The notes beneath the pieces were generated by a model, which did not search any database, was not told the DNA's origin, and was given only the letters and a program-made list of their open reading frames with translations. A stretch of 64,000 bases of DNA. Source: Marinobacter bohaiensis (lineage in GTDB: Bacteria > Pseudomonadota > Gammaproteobacteria > Pseudomonadales > Oleiphilaceae). Where the stretch lies: the NCBI RefSeq assembly GCF_003258515.1, contig NZ_QGEH01000005.1, forward strand, positions 124,001-188,000. The letters run 5' to 3'. Positions 39,055 to 47,713 of this stretch are shown one piece after another (position 1 is the stretch's first letter; each line of letters begins with the position of its first letter). The position numbers and the translations under genes are program-made.

Positions 39055-39080
39055 CCAATCCGGTTCGTTACGGAACAGTG

Positions 39081-39097
39081 CGCACCAGACTGATGCA
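39081..39097 (+). promoter_or_regulatory. NtrC-like binding site 2
   Basis: CGCACC-AGACT-GATGCA matches TGCACC-N5-GGTGCA at ten of twelve defined positions. It is 43 bases (about four helical turns) from site 1 and about 101 bases before the expected transcript start. Confidence 0.55.
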
Positions 39098-39160
39098 ACA
39101 CTGTGACCCAATTCGGGGCCAGCCTTGATTAATTCACTGTTTTACCGGGTATTTTTTGCG

Positions 39161-39178
39161 TTGGCACACGCGATGCTT
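39161..39178 (+). promoter_or_regulatory. Sigma-54 promoter of glnK-amtB
   Basis: TTGGCAC-ACGCG-ATGCTT fits the sigma-54 -24/-12 element, with GG and GC dinucleotides ten bases apart. It lies 107 bases before the glnK start and downstream of two NtrC-like sites. Confidence 0.75.
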
Positions 39179-39260
39179 AATGCCTCGTACGCAATCCGCA
39201 CACACTGTGTGCGAGGTGGCAGCATCCCGAGCTCAAACCAAACCCATAGAACAAGTTTGA

Positions 39261-39623
<363 letters not shown>

Positions 39624-39698
39624 GACCACCGAATCCAACAACAACGCCAACGCAAATACCCAACTCACTCCTGAAGAGCCTTGTGCGGAGGGCTTCAC

Positions 39699-40967
39699 AT
39701 GGAAAACGAAATTTTCCAACTGCAGTACGCTATAGACACCTTTTATTTCCTGATTTGCGGCGCATTAGTCATGTGGATGGCTGCCGGTTTCGCCATGCTC
39801 GAGTCCGGTCTGGTCCGCGCCAAGAACACCACTGAGATTCTCACCAAGAACGTCGCGCTCTACGCGATTGCCTGCACCATGTACATGGTCTGCGGTTACG
39901 CCATCATGTACGGCGGCAACGTGTTCCTGTCCGGCATGGGCAGCGTCGATGTCGCTGGCGTTCTGGGCGATTTCGCCGGCCGTGAAGGCGGCTTCGAGGG
40001 TGGCTCCATCTACTCCGGCGCGTCCGACTTCTTCTTCCAGGTGGTCTTCGTCGCCACAGCCATGTCCATCGTTTCCGGTGCCGTGGCCGAGCGCATGAAG
40101 CTCTGGGCATTCCTGATCTTCGCGGTCGTCATGACTGGCTTCATCTACCCGCTGGAAGGCTCCTGGACCTGGGGCGGTGCTGCTGTCTTCGGCATGTACA
40201 GCCTGGGCGACCTGGGCTTCAGCGACTTCGCCGGCTCCGGCATCGTGCACATGGCCGGTGCGGCGGCCGCCCTGGCGGGTGTCCTGCTGCTGGGCGCGCG
40301 TAAAGGCAAGTACGGCCCGAACGGCGAAATCCGCGCCTTCCCGGGTGCCAACCTGCCGCTGGCCACACTGGGTACCTTCATCCTGTGGATGGGCTGGTTC
40401 GGCTTCAACGGCGGTTCCGTCCTGAAGCTGGGCGATATCGCCAGCGCACACTCGGTCGCCATGGTCTTCCTGAACACCAACGCGGCGGCTGCCGGCGGCG
40501 GTATCGCGGCGCTGATCACCGCGCGTCTGATGTTCGGCAAAGCCGACCTGACCATGCTGCTGAACGGCGCCCTGGCGGGCCTGGTGGTCATCACCGCTGA
40601 GCCGTCCACCCCGAGCGCCCTGACCGCCACCATCTTCGGTGCCCTGGGCGGTATCCTGGTGGTCTTCAGCATCGTGACCCTGGACAAGCTGCGCATCGAC
40701 GATCCGGTCGGCGCCATCTCCGTCCACGGCGTGTGCGGTCTGCTGGGTCTGCTGCTGGTACCGGCCACCAACGGCGGCGTCAGCCTGAGCGGCCAGATCA
40801 TCGGCGCCATCACCATCTTCGTCTGGGTCTTCGTAGCCAGCCTGATTGTCTGGGGCATCCTCAAGGCGGTCATGGGTCTGCGAGTTTCCGAGGAAGAAGA
40901 GTACGAGGGCGTGGATCTGTCCGAGTGCGGTATGGAAGCCTATCCGGAGTTCCTGAGCGCCAAGTAA
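39699..40967 (+). CDS. amtB: Ammonium transporter AmtB
   Basis: A 422-residue Amt-family channel from the ATG at 39699 (GGAGGG upstream). It has eleven membrane segments, an early WMAAGFAMLESGLVRAKNT, the signature DFAGSGIVHMAGAAAALAG with the first pore histidine, and ISVHGVCGLLGLL with the second. It is regulated by GlnK binding and transcribed from the NtrC/sigma-54 promoter upstream of glnK. A strong terminator follows. Confidence 0.97.
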   Translation: MENEIFQLQYAIDTFYFLICGALVMWMAAGFAMLESGLVRAKNTTEILTKNVALYAIACTMYMVCGYAIMYGGNVFLSGMGSVDVAGVLGDFAGREGGFEGGSIYSGASDFFFQVVFVATAMSIVSGAVAERMKLWAFLIFAVVMTGFIYPLEGSWTWGGAAVFGMYSLGDLGFSDFAGSGIVHMAGAAAALAGVLLLGARKGKYGPNGEIRAFPGANLPLATLGTFILWMGWFGFNGGSVLKLGDIASAHSVAMVFLNTNAAAAGGGIAALITARLMFGKADLTMLLNGALAGLVVITAEPSTPSALTATIFGALGGILVVFSIVTLDKLRIDDPVGAISVHGVCGLLGLLLVPATNGGVSLSGQIIGAITIFVWVFVASLIVWGILKAVMGLRVSEEEEYEGVDLSECGMEAYPEFLSAK

Positions 40968-40990
40968 GCGTTCTCTCCGGTAGCAACGAG

Positions 40991-41017
40991 AAAGGCGCCC
41001 TGCGGGGCGCCTTTTTT
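40991..41017 (+). terminator. Intrinsic terminator of glnK-amtB
   Basis: AAAGGCGCCC-TGCG-GGGCGCC followed by TTTTTT, 24 bases after the amtB stop. Confidence 0.9.
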
Positions 41018-41054
41018 GTGGGCCGGTGCTTTCCAGACATCACGCGCGATCGGC

Positions 41055-41252
41055 TTAGCCGGTCGCCGACTTGCACGGCTGACTGTCCGCCTGCTGGAGA
41101 AAGAAATTGAGCTCCAGCTCCGCTTCCAGCTCATTCTCATACGGCCCCTTGACGATCCCTTCCCGGGTCTCGAAGAACCATTCCCCGTTGACGAAACTGA
41201 ACCGCTCACAGCGGAACCAGTTCTTTTCCGGCTCTCCCTGTCTTACCACCAT
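41055..41252 (-). CDS. DUF6316 family small protein
   Basis: A 65-residue protein with a strong ribosome site (AGGAGGGCAAA then ATG). The core NWFRCERFSFVNGEWFFETREG is the DUF6316 pattern found in short Pseudomonas-type proteins. Soluble and acidic at its C-terminal half. Function unknown. It stands alone between amtB and speE. Confidence 0.75.
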   Translation of the reverse strand: MVVRQGEPEKNWFRCERFSFVNGEWFFETREGIVKGPYENELEAELELNFFLQQADSQPCKSATG

Positions 41253-41491
41253 TTTGCCCTCCTGACTCGAATCGGTGTCACTGCCAGATGATGGGCATGC
41301 CTTGCCAGACGATGGCGACCTTATACCACCCGGTCCGGCACAACCAAGGATGCGAAAAGTGAGAAAGACCTCACACTCATTAGCGTAGGAGATTGGGAGA
41401 CAGCGGAGAGACCGATTTCGATGAAACGGGGGAACGCTTAGTGCGAAAAGGCATGTCCGCCGGCCCGGGCAACCGGGCCGGCGGGGCGGGT

Positions 41492-42352
41492 TCAGTCTTC
41501 GAGGATATCCCGCATGAACTGGGGCTGGGCCAGGGCCGCGTGGTGGATCGCTTCGTTGTAGTAACGGGTCACGAAGGGCCGCTCGGCCGCGTCTTCCTCA
41601 CGGAAGTAGTGCAGCGGGTTTTCCTTGCTGGCCATGGTGCAGCTCCACCAGCCTGTGGGGTACACCGGCTGCGGGAACGGCAGGGTGACGACGTGGTCCA
41701 GGCCGGCTTTCTTCATGTCGGCGTGGATGTCCTTGATGATGGTATCGGCATGCAGCAGGGGCGACTCGCTCTGCTGCACGATGAGGCCGCCTTCGCGCAG
41801 CGCCAGCATGCAGTCCCGGTAGAAATCCAGCGCGAACAGGCCTTCCGCCGGACCGACCGGATCGGTGCTGTCGATGATGATCAGGTCGATGCTGTCCGGG
41901 TCAGCGTCGCGGATCCACTGGATGCCGTCACCGAAGAAGAAGTTGGCGCGCGGGTCTTCGTTGGACTCACACAGTTCCGGGAAATACTTCTCCGACATAC
42001 GGGTCACCCGCTCGTCGATTTCCACCTGCCAGGCTTCCTCCACGTCCGGGTGTTTGAGCACTTCACGCAGGGTGCCGCAATCGCCGCCACCGACGACCAC
42101 GACCTTGCGCGGGGCTTTGTGGGTGAACAGCGCCGGATGGGTCATCATCTCGTGGTAGAGGAAGTTGTCGCGGCTGGTGAGCATCACGCAGCCGTCCAGC
42201 ACCATCAGGTTGCCGAAGGTTTCGGTTTCGTAGATTTCCAGCTTCTGGTAAGGGGTCTGCTCCTCGTGGAGCTTGCTTTTGACCTGGAGCGAGAACGCCG
42301 TACCCTGGTCCTGGAAGACTTCGGTAAACCATCCTTCATTCAGTGCCGACAT
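41492..42352 (-). CDS. speE: Spermidine synthase
   Basis: SpeE transfers the aminopropyl group of decarboxylated SAM to putrescine. The 286-residue protein has the motifs YQKLEIYETETFGNLMVLDG, VVVVGGGDCGTLREVLKH, DDGIQW-like GDGIQWIRD and IIDSTDPVGPAEGLF. AAGGAG precedes the ATG. It is divergent from speA (207 bases apart), so the putrescine-spermidine pathway genes are side by side. Confidence 0.95.
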   Translation of the reverse strand: MSALNEGWFTEVFQDQGTAFSLQVKSKLHEEQTPYQKLEIYETETFGNLMVLDGCVMLTSRDNFLYHEMMTHPALFTHKAPRKVVVVGGGDCGTLREVLKHPDVEEAWQVEIDERVTRMSEKYFPELCESNEDPRANFFFGDGIQWIRDADPDSIDLIIIDSTDPVGPAEGLFALDFYRDCMLALREGGLIVQQSESPLLHADTIIKDIHADMKKAGLDHVVTLPFPQPVYPTGWWSCTMASKENPLHYFREEDAAERPFVTRYYNEAIHHAALAQPQFMRDILED

Positions 42353-42559
42353 CGTTTCACTCCTTCTGACCGGTGGATTCTCTTGCGTGCCGGAAGCGTC
42401 GGGCTCTCCCGGCCGGATCTGCAGGCGATTCTAGAGGCTCATTGTCCCGCGCAGAAGCATAAAAATACAGGTATTTGCCGAAGTCGGCCGCGCCTCGCGC
42501 TTCCCGCTCCGGCCCGCCATTCTTTACAATGACGGCCCCATTCAAGGATTGACGCCACC

Positions 42560-44467
42560 ATGACAGACAACACCGGCAGCAAGGCCCACCAGGTCTACAA
42601 CACCGCCCACTGGGGCGAAGGCTACATCGACATCGACGCCGCCGGCGACGTGCTGATGCGCCCGGACCGGGGTCACAGCGGCGCCGCCATCAACCTGCCC
42701 CGACTCACCCGGGAACTGCAGGATCAGGGCGTGCAGTTGCCGGTGCTGGTGCGTTTCGGCGACATCCTGCACGATCGCGTCAATCGCCTGTGCGAGGCGT
42801 TCAACCGGACCGCGCAGGACAAGGGCTACCAGGGCCGTTACACCGCCGTCTATCCGATCAAGGTGAACCAGCAGCGCCACGTTGTCGAGGCCATCACCCA
42901 GGCGGAGCCCGCCGCCAGCCAGGGCCAGATCGGCCTGGAAGCCGGCAGCAAGCCGGAGCTGATGGCGGTGCTGGCGCTGTCCCGCCAGCCGGGGTCGGTG
43001 ATCGTCTGCAACGGCTACAAGGACCGCGAGTACATCCGCCTGGCGCTGATCGGCCAGAAGCTGGGGCACCGGGTCTTTATCGTGGTGGAGAAACAGTCGG
43101 AGCTGCCGGAAATCCTGGAAGAGGCCCGCACCCTCGGCGTGCAGCCGCTGATCGGCGTACGCGCGCGGCTGGCCAGCATCGGCAAGGGCAACTGGCAGAA
43201 CACCGGCGGCGAGAAGTCCAAGTTCGGGCTGTCCGCCAGCCAGGTGCTGGACGTGATCGACCAGCTCAAGGCCGCCGACGCCCTGGACAGCCTGCAACTG
43301 CTGCACTTCCACCTGGGTTCACAGATCGCCAACATCCGCGACATCCAGACCGGCCTGAAAGAGTGCGCCCGCTTCTACAGCGAACTGCGCCAGCTGGGCG
43401 CGCCCATCGGCACCGTCGACATCGGCGGCGGCCTGGGCGTGGACTACGAAGGCACCCGCTCGCGCAGCGCCTGCTCGATCAACTACAGCATGGACGAGTA
43501 CGCCTACAACGTGATCCACACCCTGCAGGCGGAGTGCGACCAGGCCGGCATTCCCCACCCCGACCTGATCAGCGAGTCCGGACGCGCCCTGACCGCCCAT
43601 CACGCGGTGCTGATCACCAACGTGATCGATCGGGAAGCGCCCGCCTCGCCGACGCCGTCCGAACCCGCGGCCGACGCGCCGGGCCCGCTGCATGACCTGT
43701 GGCGCGACTACACCAGCCTGCAGCAGAGCGCACCGCGCCGCTCGCAGGTGGAGATCTACCACGACGTGGTGCACGCCATCAGCGACGTGCACACGCTGTT
43801 CGCCCACGGGCTGCTGTCCCTGAGCCACCGCGCCGAGGCGGAACAGCTCTACACCGCCTGCTGCCGCCGCCTGCAGAGCCAACTGGACGCCGGCAACCGC
43901 GCCCACCGGGAGATCATCGACGAGCTCAACGAGAAGCTGGCCGAAAAGCTGTTCATCAACTTCTCCCTGTTCCAGTCCCTGCCGGACGTGTGGGGCATCG
44001 ACCAGATCTTCCCGGTGCTGCCGATCAGCGGCCTGAACCAGCCGCTGAACCGGCGCGCCGTGATCCAGGACATCACCTGCGACTCCGACGGCCGCATCGA
44101 CCGCTACGTGGATGGCCAGGGCGTGGAAACCACCCTGCCCCTGCCCGCCGACGACGGCCAGCCGATGCTGATGGGCTTTTTCATGACCGGCGCCTACCAG
44201 GAAATCCTGGGGGACATGCACAACCTGTTCGGCGACACCAACTCGGTGGACGTCACCCACGCCGACGACGGCCGCTACCAGGTGCGTCACCGGGTCGAGG
44301 GCGATACCGTGGCCAAGATCCTGCGCTACGTGAACTTCGATCCGGACACCCTGCGCGACGCCTATCGCCGCAAGTTCGGCGCCAGCGACCTGCCCACCGC
44401 CGAGCGGGAGACCCTGATCGGCGAACTGCTGCAGGGCCTGGAAGGCTACACCTACCTGGAAGACTGA
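42560..44467 (+). CDS. speA: Biosynthetic arginine decarboxylase SpeA
   Basis: A 635-residue PLP enzyme converting arginine to agmatine, the first step to putrescine. The PLP lysine lies in YPIKVNQQRHVV (about residue 99), with NGYKDREYI, KSKFGLSA, LLHFHLGSQI, TVDIGGGLGVDYEGT and the C-terminal PTDxFx-like segment MGFFMTGAYQEILGDMHNLFG. The length matches the E. coli SpeA class. It reads divergently from speE. Confidence 0.96.
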   Translation: MTDNTGSKAHQVYNTAHWGEGYIDIDAAGDVLMRPDRGHSGAAINLPRLTRELQDQGVQLPVLVRFGDILHDRVNRLCEAFNRTAQDKGYQGRYTAVYPIKVNQQRHVVEAITQAEPAASQGQIGLEAGSKPELMAVLALSRQPGSVIVCNGYKDREYIRLALIGQKLGHRVFIVVEKQSELPEILEEARTLGVQPLIGVRARLASIGKGNWQNTGGEKSKFGLSASQVLDVIDQLKAADALDSLQLLHFHLGSQIANIRDIQTGLKECARFYSELRQLGAPIGTVDIGGGLGVDYEGTRSRSACSINYSMDEYAYNVIHTLQAECDQAGIPHPDLISESGRALTAHHAVLITNVIDREAPASPTPSEPAADAPGPLHDLWRDYTSLQQSAPRRSQVEIYHDVVHAISDVHTLFAHGLLSLSHRAEAEQLYTACCRRLQSQLDAGNRAHREIIDELNEKLAEKLFINFSLFQSLPDVWGIDQIFPVLPISGLNQPLNRRAVIQDITCDSDGRIDRYVDGQGVETTLPLPADDGQPMLMGFFMTGAYQEILGDMHNLFGDTNSVDVTHADDGRYQVRHRVEGDTVAKILRYVNFDPDTLRDAYRRKFGASDLPTAERETLIGELLQGLEGYTYLED

Positions 44468-44529
44468 TCCCGGCCCGCGCTCGCGGGCCGGACTGTTCGC
44501 CCCTCGCTCACCCATTTGTCATCGACCGG

Positions 44530-44557
44530 TGATCCAGCGTCCAGCCGGGCGCGTAAA
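44530..44557 (+). promoter_or_regulatory. RpoE/ChrR-type ECF promoter before the sigma gene
   Basis: TGATCC and TAAA are separated by 18 bases, the spacing and hexamer reported for promoters of the RpoE-ChrR singlet-oxygen sigma factors. It sits 36 bases before the first possible start of the sigma gene, which points to autoregulation. Confidence 0.65.
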
Positions 44558-44592
44558 TCGGTCAACTGACAAATTCATGGCGAGCACATAGA

Positions 44593-45240
44593 ATGATCAC
44601 AACTACACGTTCGAACGCAGCCACGACAGGGGACCGCTCAGTGTCCACGCCCAACCCCGGCTCCAGCCGTGCCGAAGGTCGCAAGGATCCCTGGAGCCCA
44701 TTGCTGGAAAAGGTCGGCAAATCCCAGGATCGGGAAGCCTACCGCGCCCTGTTCGAGCACTTCGGCCCGCAGATCAAGTACTACGCCATGGCCAACGGGC
44801 TCGCCGGTCAGGCCGAGGAACTGGTGCAGGAAGTGTTCGTCTCCATCTGGCGCCGCTCCTGCCTGTATGACTGGCGCAAGGCCGCCGCCTCCACCTGGAT
44901 TTTCACCATTGCCCGGAACCAGCGCATCGACATGCTGCGCAAGATGCAACGCTCGCGGGCGGAAATGACCGTGGAAACCGAGGACCTCTGGCAGATCCCC
45001 GGCGATGACGAGAACGAACCGGTCACCTCCCTGCACCGCATCATGTCAGAGCGCCGCATCCGTGATTCGCTCCAGCATCTGCCGGAAGAACAGATCACCG
45101 TGATCGCCAAAGTTTACATGGAAAACAAGTCGCACCAGGTGGTCGCCGACGAACTCCAGATTCCGCTCGGCACCGTCAAGAGCCGGGTCCGACTTGCCCT
45201 GAACAAGCTCAAGGTCATTTTGCAGGACGAGAACGCATGA
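44593..45240 (+). CDS. rpoE: ECF RNA polymerase sigma factor, RpoE of the RpoE-ChrR type
   Basis: A sigma-70 family ECF factor of 215 residues. Region 2 is about 50-120 (FEHFGPQIKYYAM, AEELVQEVFVSIWRR, ASTWIFTIARNQRIDMLR). Region 4 ends the protein (LPEEQITVIAKVYMENKSHQVVADELQIPLGTVKSRVRLALNKLK). A GTG at 44641 preceded by AGGGGA is an alternative and perhaps better start, giving 199 residues. The stop overlaps the ChrR-type gene by four bases, and its own promoter motif is upstream. Confidence 0.9.
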   Translation: MITTTRSNAATTGDRSVSTPNPGSSRAEGRKDPWSPLLEKVGKSQDREAYRALFEHFGPQIKYYAMANGLAGQAEELVQEVFVSIWRRSCLYDWRKAAASTWIFTIARNQRIDMLRKMQRSRAEMTVETEDLWQIPGDDENEPVTSLHRIMSERRIRDSLQHLPEEQITVIAKVYMENKSHQVVADELQIPLGTVKSRVRLALNKLKVILQDENA

Positions 45241-45872
45241 GCCAGCATCATCCTGACAGTCACACCCTGATGGAATTCAGCGCCGGGAACCTGAGTGACC
45301 CGCACGCGCTGTGCATTCGTCTCCATCTGGATCAGTGCCCGCACTGTCGCAGCCGCGTGGATACGCTCGACAGCCTGGGTGCGGTGATGATGGAGGAACA
45401 GAGCCGGGTCGACGTCTCCGTCGACGCGTTCGACCGGATCATGTCGCGGATCGACGACGAGCCGGCGTCGATACCCGAGCCCAGGATACCGCGCGGCAAT
45501 CCGCTCGAACGCCTGCTGGGCGAGGACCTGAACCACCTGCCCTGGAAGCGCCAACTGGCCGACGTCAGCGTGCTGGACATTACCGACCTGTTTCCCGGCC
45601 AGCCGGAGAAGGTGGTGCTGCAGAAACTCAACGCCGGCGGCAAGGCACCGGCCCACACCCATCGCGGCGTGGAAACCACCATCGTGCTGCAAGGCGCCTT
45701 CACCGATCACAAGGGGGTGTTCAAGCAGTGGGACTTCGTGGTCCTGGACCAGCACGACGAGCACCGCCCGGTGGCCCTGGAAGGGGACGACTGCATCACC
45801 CTGTCGGTGCTCAGCGCGCCGCTGAAACTGACCGGAACCTTCACCCGTCTGCTCAACCCGTTTATTCGCTGA
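45237..45872 (+). CDS. chrR: ChrR family zinc anti-sigma factor with cupin domain
   Basis: A 211-residue two-domain anti-sigma factor. The N-terminal zinc anti-sigma domain carries HLDQCPHC (His-x3-Cys-x2-Cys, about 29-37) with an earlier His. The C-terminal cupin (about 110-190) has the metal-binding HTHRGVETT and HDEHRP. In the Rhodobacter system ChrR releases RpoE in response to singlet oxygen. It is translationally coupled (ATGA) to the sigma gene. Confidence 0.93.
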   Translation: MSQHHPDSHTLMEFSAGNLSDPHALCIRLHLDQCPHCRSRVDTLDSLGAVMMEEQSRVDVSVDAFDRIMSRIDDEPASIPEPRIPRGNPLERLLGEDLNHLPWKRQLADVSVLDITDLFPGQPEKVVLQKLNAGGKAPAHTHRGVETTIVLQGAFTDHKGVFKQWDFVVLDQHDEHRPVALEGDDCITLSVLSAPLKLTGTFTRLLNPFIR

Positions 45873-45906
45873 GAAGCGATCTGCGTCCTTCCTGAATAAC
45901 TCGCTT

Positions 45907-45935
45907 GCCCCGGTCCCTTCCCGGGGCTTTTTTTT
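45907..45935 (+). terminator. Intrinsic terminator of rpoE-chrR
   Basis: GCCCCGG-TCCCTTC-CCGGGGC followed by eight T residues. Confidence 0.9.
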
Positions 45936-45944
45936 GCCTGCCTC

Positions 45945-46667
45945 TCACCAGGGAAGCGTTGAACCGTCCCAGCTCAGGAACGCCCCGTTATCGGCTTCAG
46001 CCAGCCCATCGTAGATACCCAGCAGGTTCGCCGCGGTATCGCTGGCGTCGTGCACCTGCAATTGCGCCAGGGACTGTTGGAACGGAGCACTGAGTTCGGT
46101 CCGTGTGGTGCCCGGATGCACCGCCACGCAGGTGACCGGTCTGGCCCGGCGCGGCAGCTCCACCGAGAGATTCTTCACCAGCATATTGAGGGCGGCCTTC
46201 GAGGCCCGGTAGGCGTACCAGCCGCCAAAACCGTTGTCGCCGATCGATCCCACCTTGGCGGAAATCGCCATCAACCGCTTGAGCCGCTTATGCCGCAGGT
46301 ACGGCAGCAGCGACTGGACCAGCATCGGGAAACCGACCGCATTCACCTGGTAGGCGTGAAGCAGGCTGTCGGCCGACAGATCCTCCAGGCGTTTCTCGGG
46401 ACTCAGCCCCTCGCCGTGCAGGATGCCGGCGGCGTAGATCACCCCGTCCAGCTCCAGATCCCCAGGCAAGGCCGCCCTATCCAGGCCAGACGAGCCAGCG
46501 TCCCAGGGCAGCAGCGTCAGCCGCTCGCCCGCCGGCGCCGCCCAATCGGACAACCGCGCCGGCTCCCGGCACAGACCGATCACCGCAACGTCGTCCCGAT
46601 CCAACAGCGCCTCCGCCAGGGCTTTCCCGATGCCGCCACTGACGCCAGCAATCACTATGCGTTCCAT
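45945..46667 (-). CDS. Short-chain dehydrogenase (CsgA/C-factor-like SDR)
   Basis: A 240-residue classical SDR from the ATG at 46667 (GGAGG upstream). It has the cofactor motif IAGVSGGIGKALA, DGVIYAAGIL (NNAG-equivalent), the catalytic Ser in MAISAKVGSIGD and Tyr-Lys in YAYRASKAAL. Such an SDR often accompanies rpoE-chrR loci, and here it is convergent with chrR. No ChrR-type promoter motif was seen in front of it. Confidence 0.85.
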   Translation of the reverse strand: MERIVIAGVSGGIGKALAEALLDRDDVAVIGLCREPARLSDWAAPAGERLTLLPWDAGSSGLDRAALPGDLELDGVIYAAGILHGEGLSPEKRLEDLSADSLLHAYQVNAVGFPMLVQSLLPYLRHKRLKRLMAISAKVGSIGDNGFGGWYAYRASKAALNMLVKNLSVELPRRARPVTCVAVHPGTTRTELSAPFQQSLAQLQVHDASDTAANLLGIYDGLAEADNGAFLSWDGSTLPW

Positions 46668-46814
46668 CCTGCCTCCGGAATTGCTAAGGGGTTCTGGCAG
46701 GGAATACGCCGCAACTGTTGCGACAGACCGCCAGCACGGCATTGACCGGAAATGACCGACACTTGTCAGCTTCTGACCTGTTGCCGGAAGCGACAAACTG
46801 GAGAATGGAAGGCG

Positions 46815-46917
46815 TTGATTAGTGTCTCTGAATGAGTATGGCCTGCTTCGACGGGCGATTGCCCGGAGAGCGGCCCACTTGCTTGTCCAGCCACGCCCCC
46901 TTGGGCGTGGCTTTTTT
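46815..46917 (+). ncRNA. Possible short RNA ending in an orphan terminator
   Basis: A perfect terminator (GCCACGCCC-N4-GGGCGTGGC then TTTTTT, 46890-46917) stands on the plus strand with no plus-strand gene before it: both neighbours are minus-strand genes. TTGATT (46815-46820), 16 bases, TATGGC (46837-46842) could serve as a promoter, predicting an RNA of about 70 bases from about 46849. A second small hairpin, GGGCGATTGCCC, lies inside. Candidate only. Confidence 0.3.
46890..46917 (+). terminator. Intrinsic terminator on the plus strand without an obvious gene
   Basis: A 9-bp stem with a four-base loop followed by T6 on the plus strand. The minus strand has no T-run at this hairpin. Confidence 0.75.
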
Positions 46918-46943
46918 ATGCGCGGGAATCGCCCAACGGCGCC

Positions 46944-47321
46944 CTAGCCGGCATCGAAATCCGGCTGGAAGAGGCCGAAGGTGTTGCCCTCCGGGTCGAT
47001 GAAATAGCCTTGCCAGCACAGGCCGGGCACGGCAAATTTGGCGAGGGCCACCTGGCCGCCGAGGGACTCGATGCGGGCGGCGGTCGCGTCGAAGTCGTCC
47101 ACGCCCACCGAGCACACGTAGGCGTTGGTGCCCTGGCCCAGCGGGGGTGCCGGGCAGGGGCGCTGCAGCAGGCCGCCGTGCATGCCGTCCGTCTCGATGC
47201 GCCAGTAGGCCACGGGCAACCCGTCCTGTTTGACGAAGCGCCAGCCGAACACGTCCCCGTAAAACGCCAGGGCACGTTCCGGATCGTCCACCTGGATTTC
47301 AAAATAAGCGATGCCACCCAT
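46944..47321 (-). CDS. VOC family protein (glyoxalase/bleomycin-resistance fold)
   Basis: A 125-residue VOC-fold protein (IAYFEIQVDDPERALAFYGDVFGW at the N-terminus; GYFIDPEGNTFGLFQPD at the end). It belongs to the group of metal-dependent or binding proteins without fixed substrate. It is the last gene of a minus-strand run SnoaL, YCII-VOC fusion, YCII, VOC that starts behind an ECF42-type promoter motif; the gap to the YCII gene is 11 bases. Confidence 0.85.
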   Translation of the reverse strand: MGGIAYFEIQVDDPERALAFYGDVFGWRFVKQDGLPVAYWRIETDGMHGGLLQRPCPAPPLGQGTNAYVCSVGVDDFDATAARIESLGGQVALAKFAVPGLCWQGYFIDPEGNTFGLFQPDFDAG

Positions 47322-47332
47322 AGCCTGCCTCC

Positions 47333-47713
47333 CTATCCGTTGCCGCCAGCGACGTTGCCTTCCGCCACCAGCTCTCGCGCCGGGCGCACCTCCACCGAGC
47401 CGTAGCGCGCCGGCGGGATCTTCTGCGCCAGCCCGATGGCCTCGTTCAGGTCACGTGCCTCCAGCATGTAGAACCCCGCCAGCTGCTCGCGGGTTTCGGC
47501 GAAGGGGCCGTCCGTGAGGGACAGCTTGCCGTCGCGCACGCGCACGGTAGTGGCACTGCTAGTCGGGAGCAGCGGGCTGCCGGTGATGAAGTGCCCGCTG
47601 CTTTCCAGGCCTTCCACGCAGGCCATGCACTCCCGGTTGAGCGCGTCCCACTCGTGCTGGGGCATGCCATTCATGATGGCTTCGTCGTAGTAAACCAGCG
47701 CCAGGTATTTCAT
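47333..47713 (-). CDS. YCII (DGPF) domain protein
   Basis: A 126-residue YciI-superfamily protein with MKYLALVYYDEAIMN, LSLTDGPFAETREQLAGFYMLEARDLNEAI and KIPPARYGSVEVRP; the DGPF motif is intact. DGPF proteins are typical neighbours of ECF42 sigma factors, one of which lies 1.5 kb upstream. The start overlaps the previous gene's stop by four bases. Biochemical role unknown. Confidence 0.9.
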   Translation of the reverse strand: MKYLALVYYDEAIMNGMPQHEWDALNRECMACVEGLESSGHFITGSPLLPTSSATTVRVRDGKLSLTDGPFAETREQLAGFYMLEARDLNEAIGLAQKIPPARYGSVEVRPARELVAEGNVAGGNG

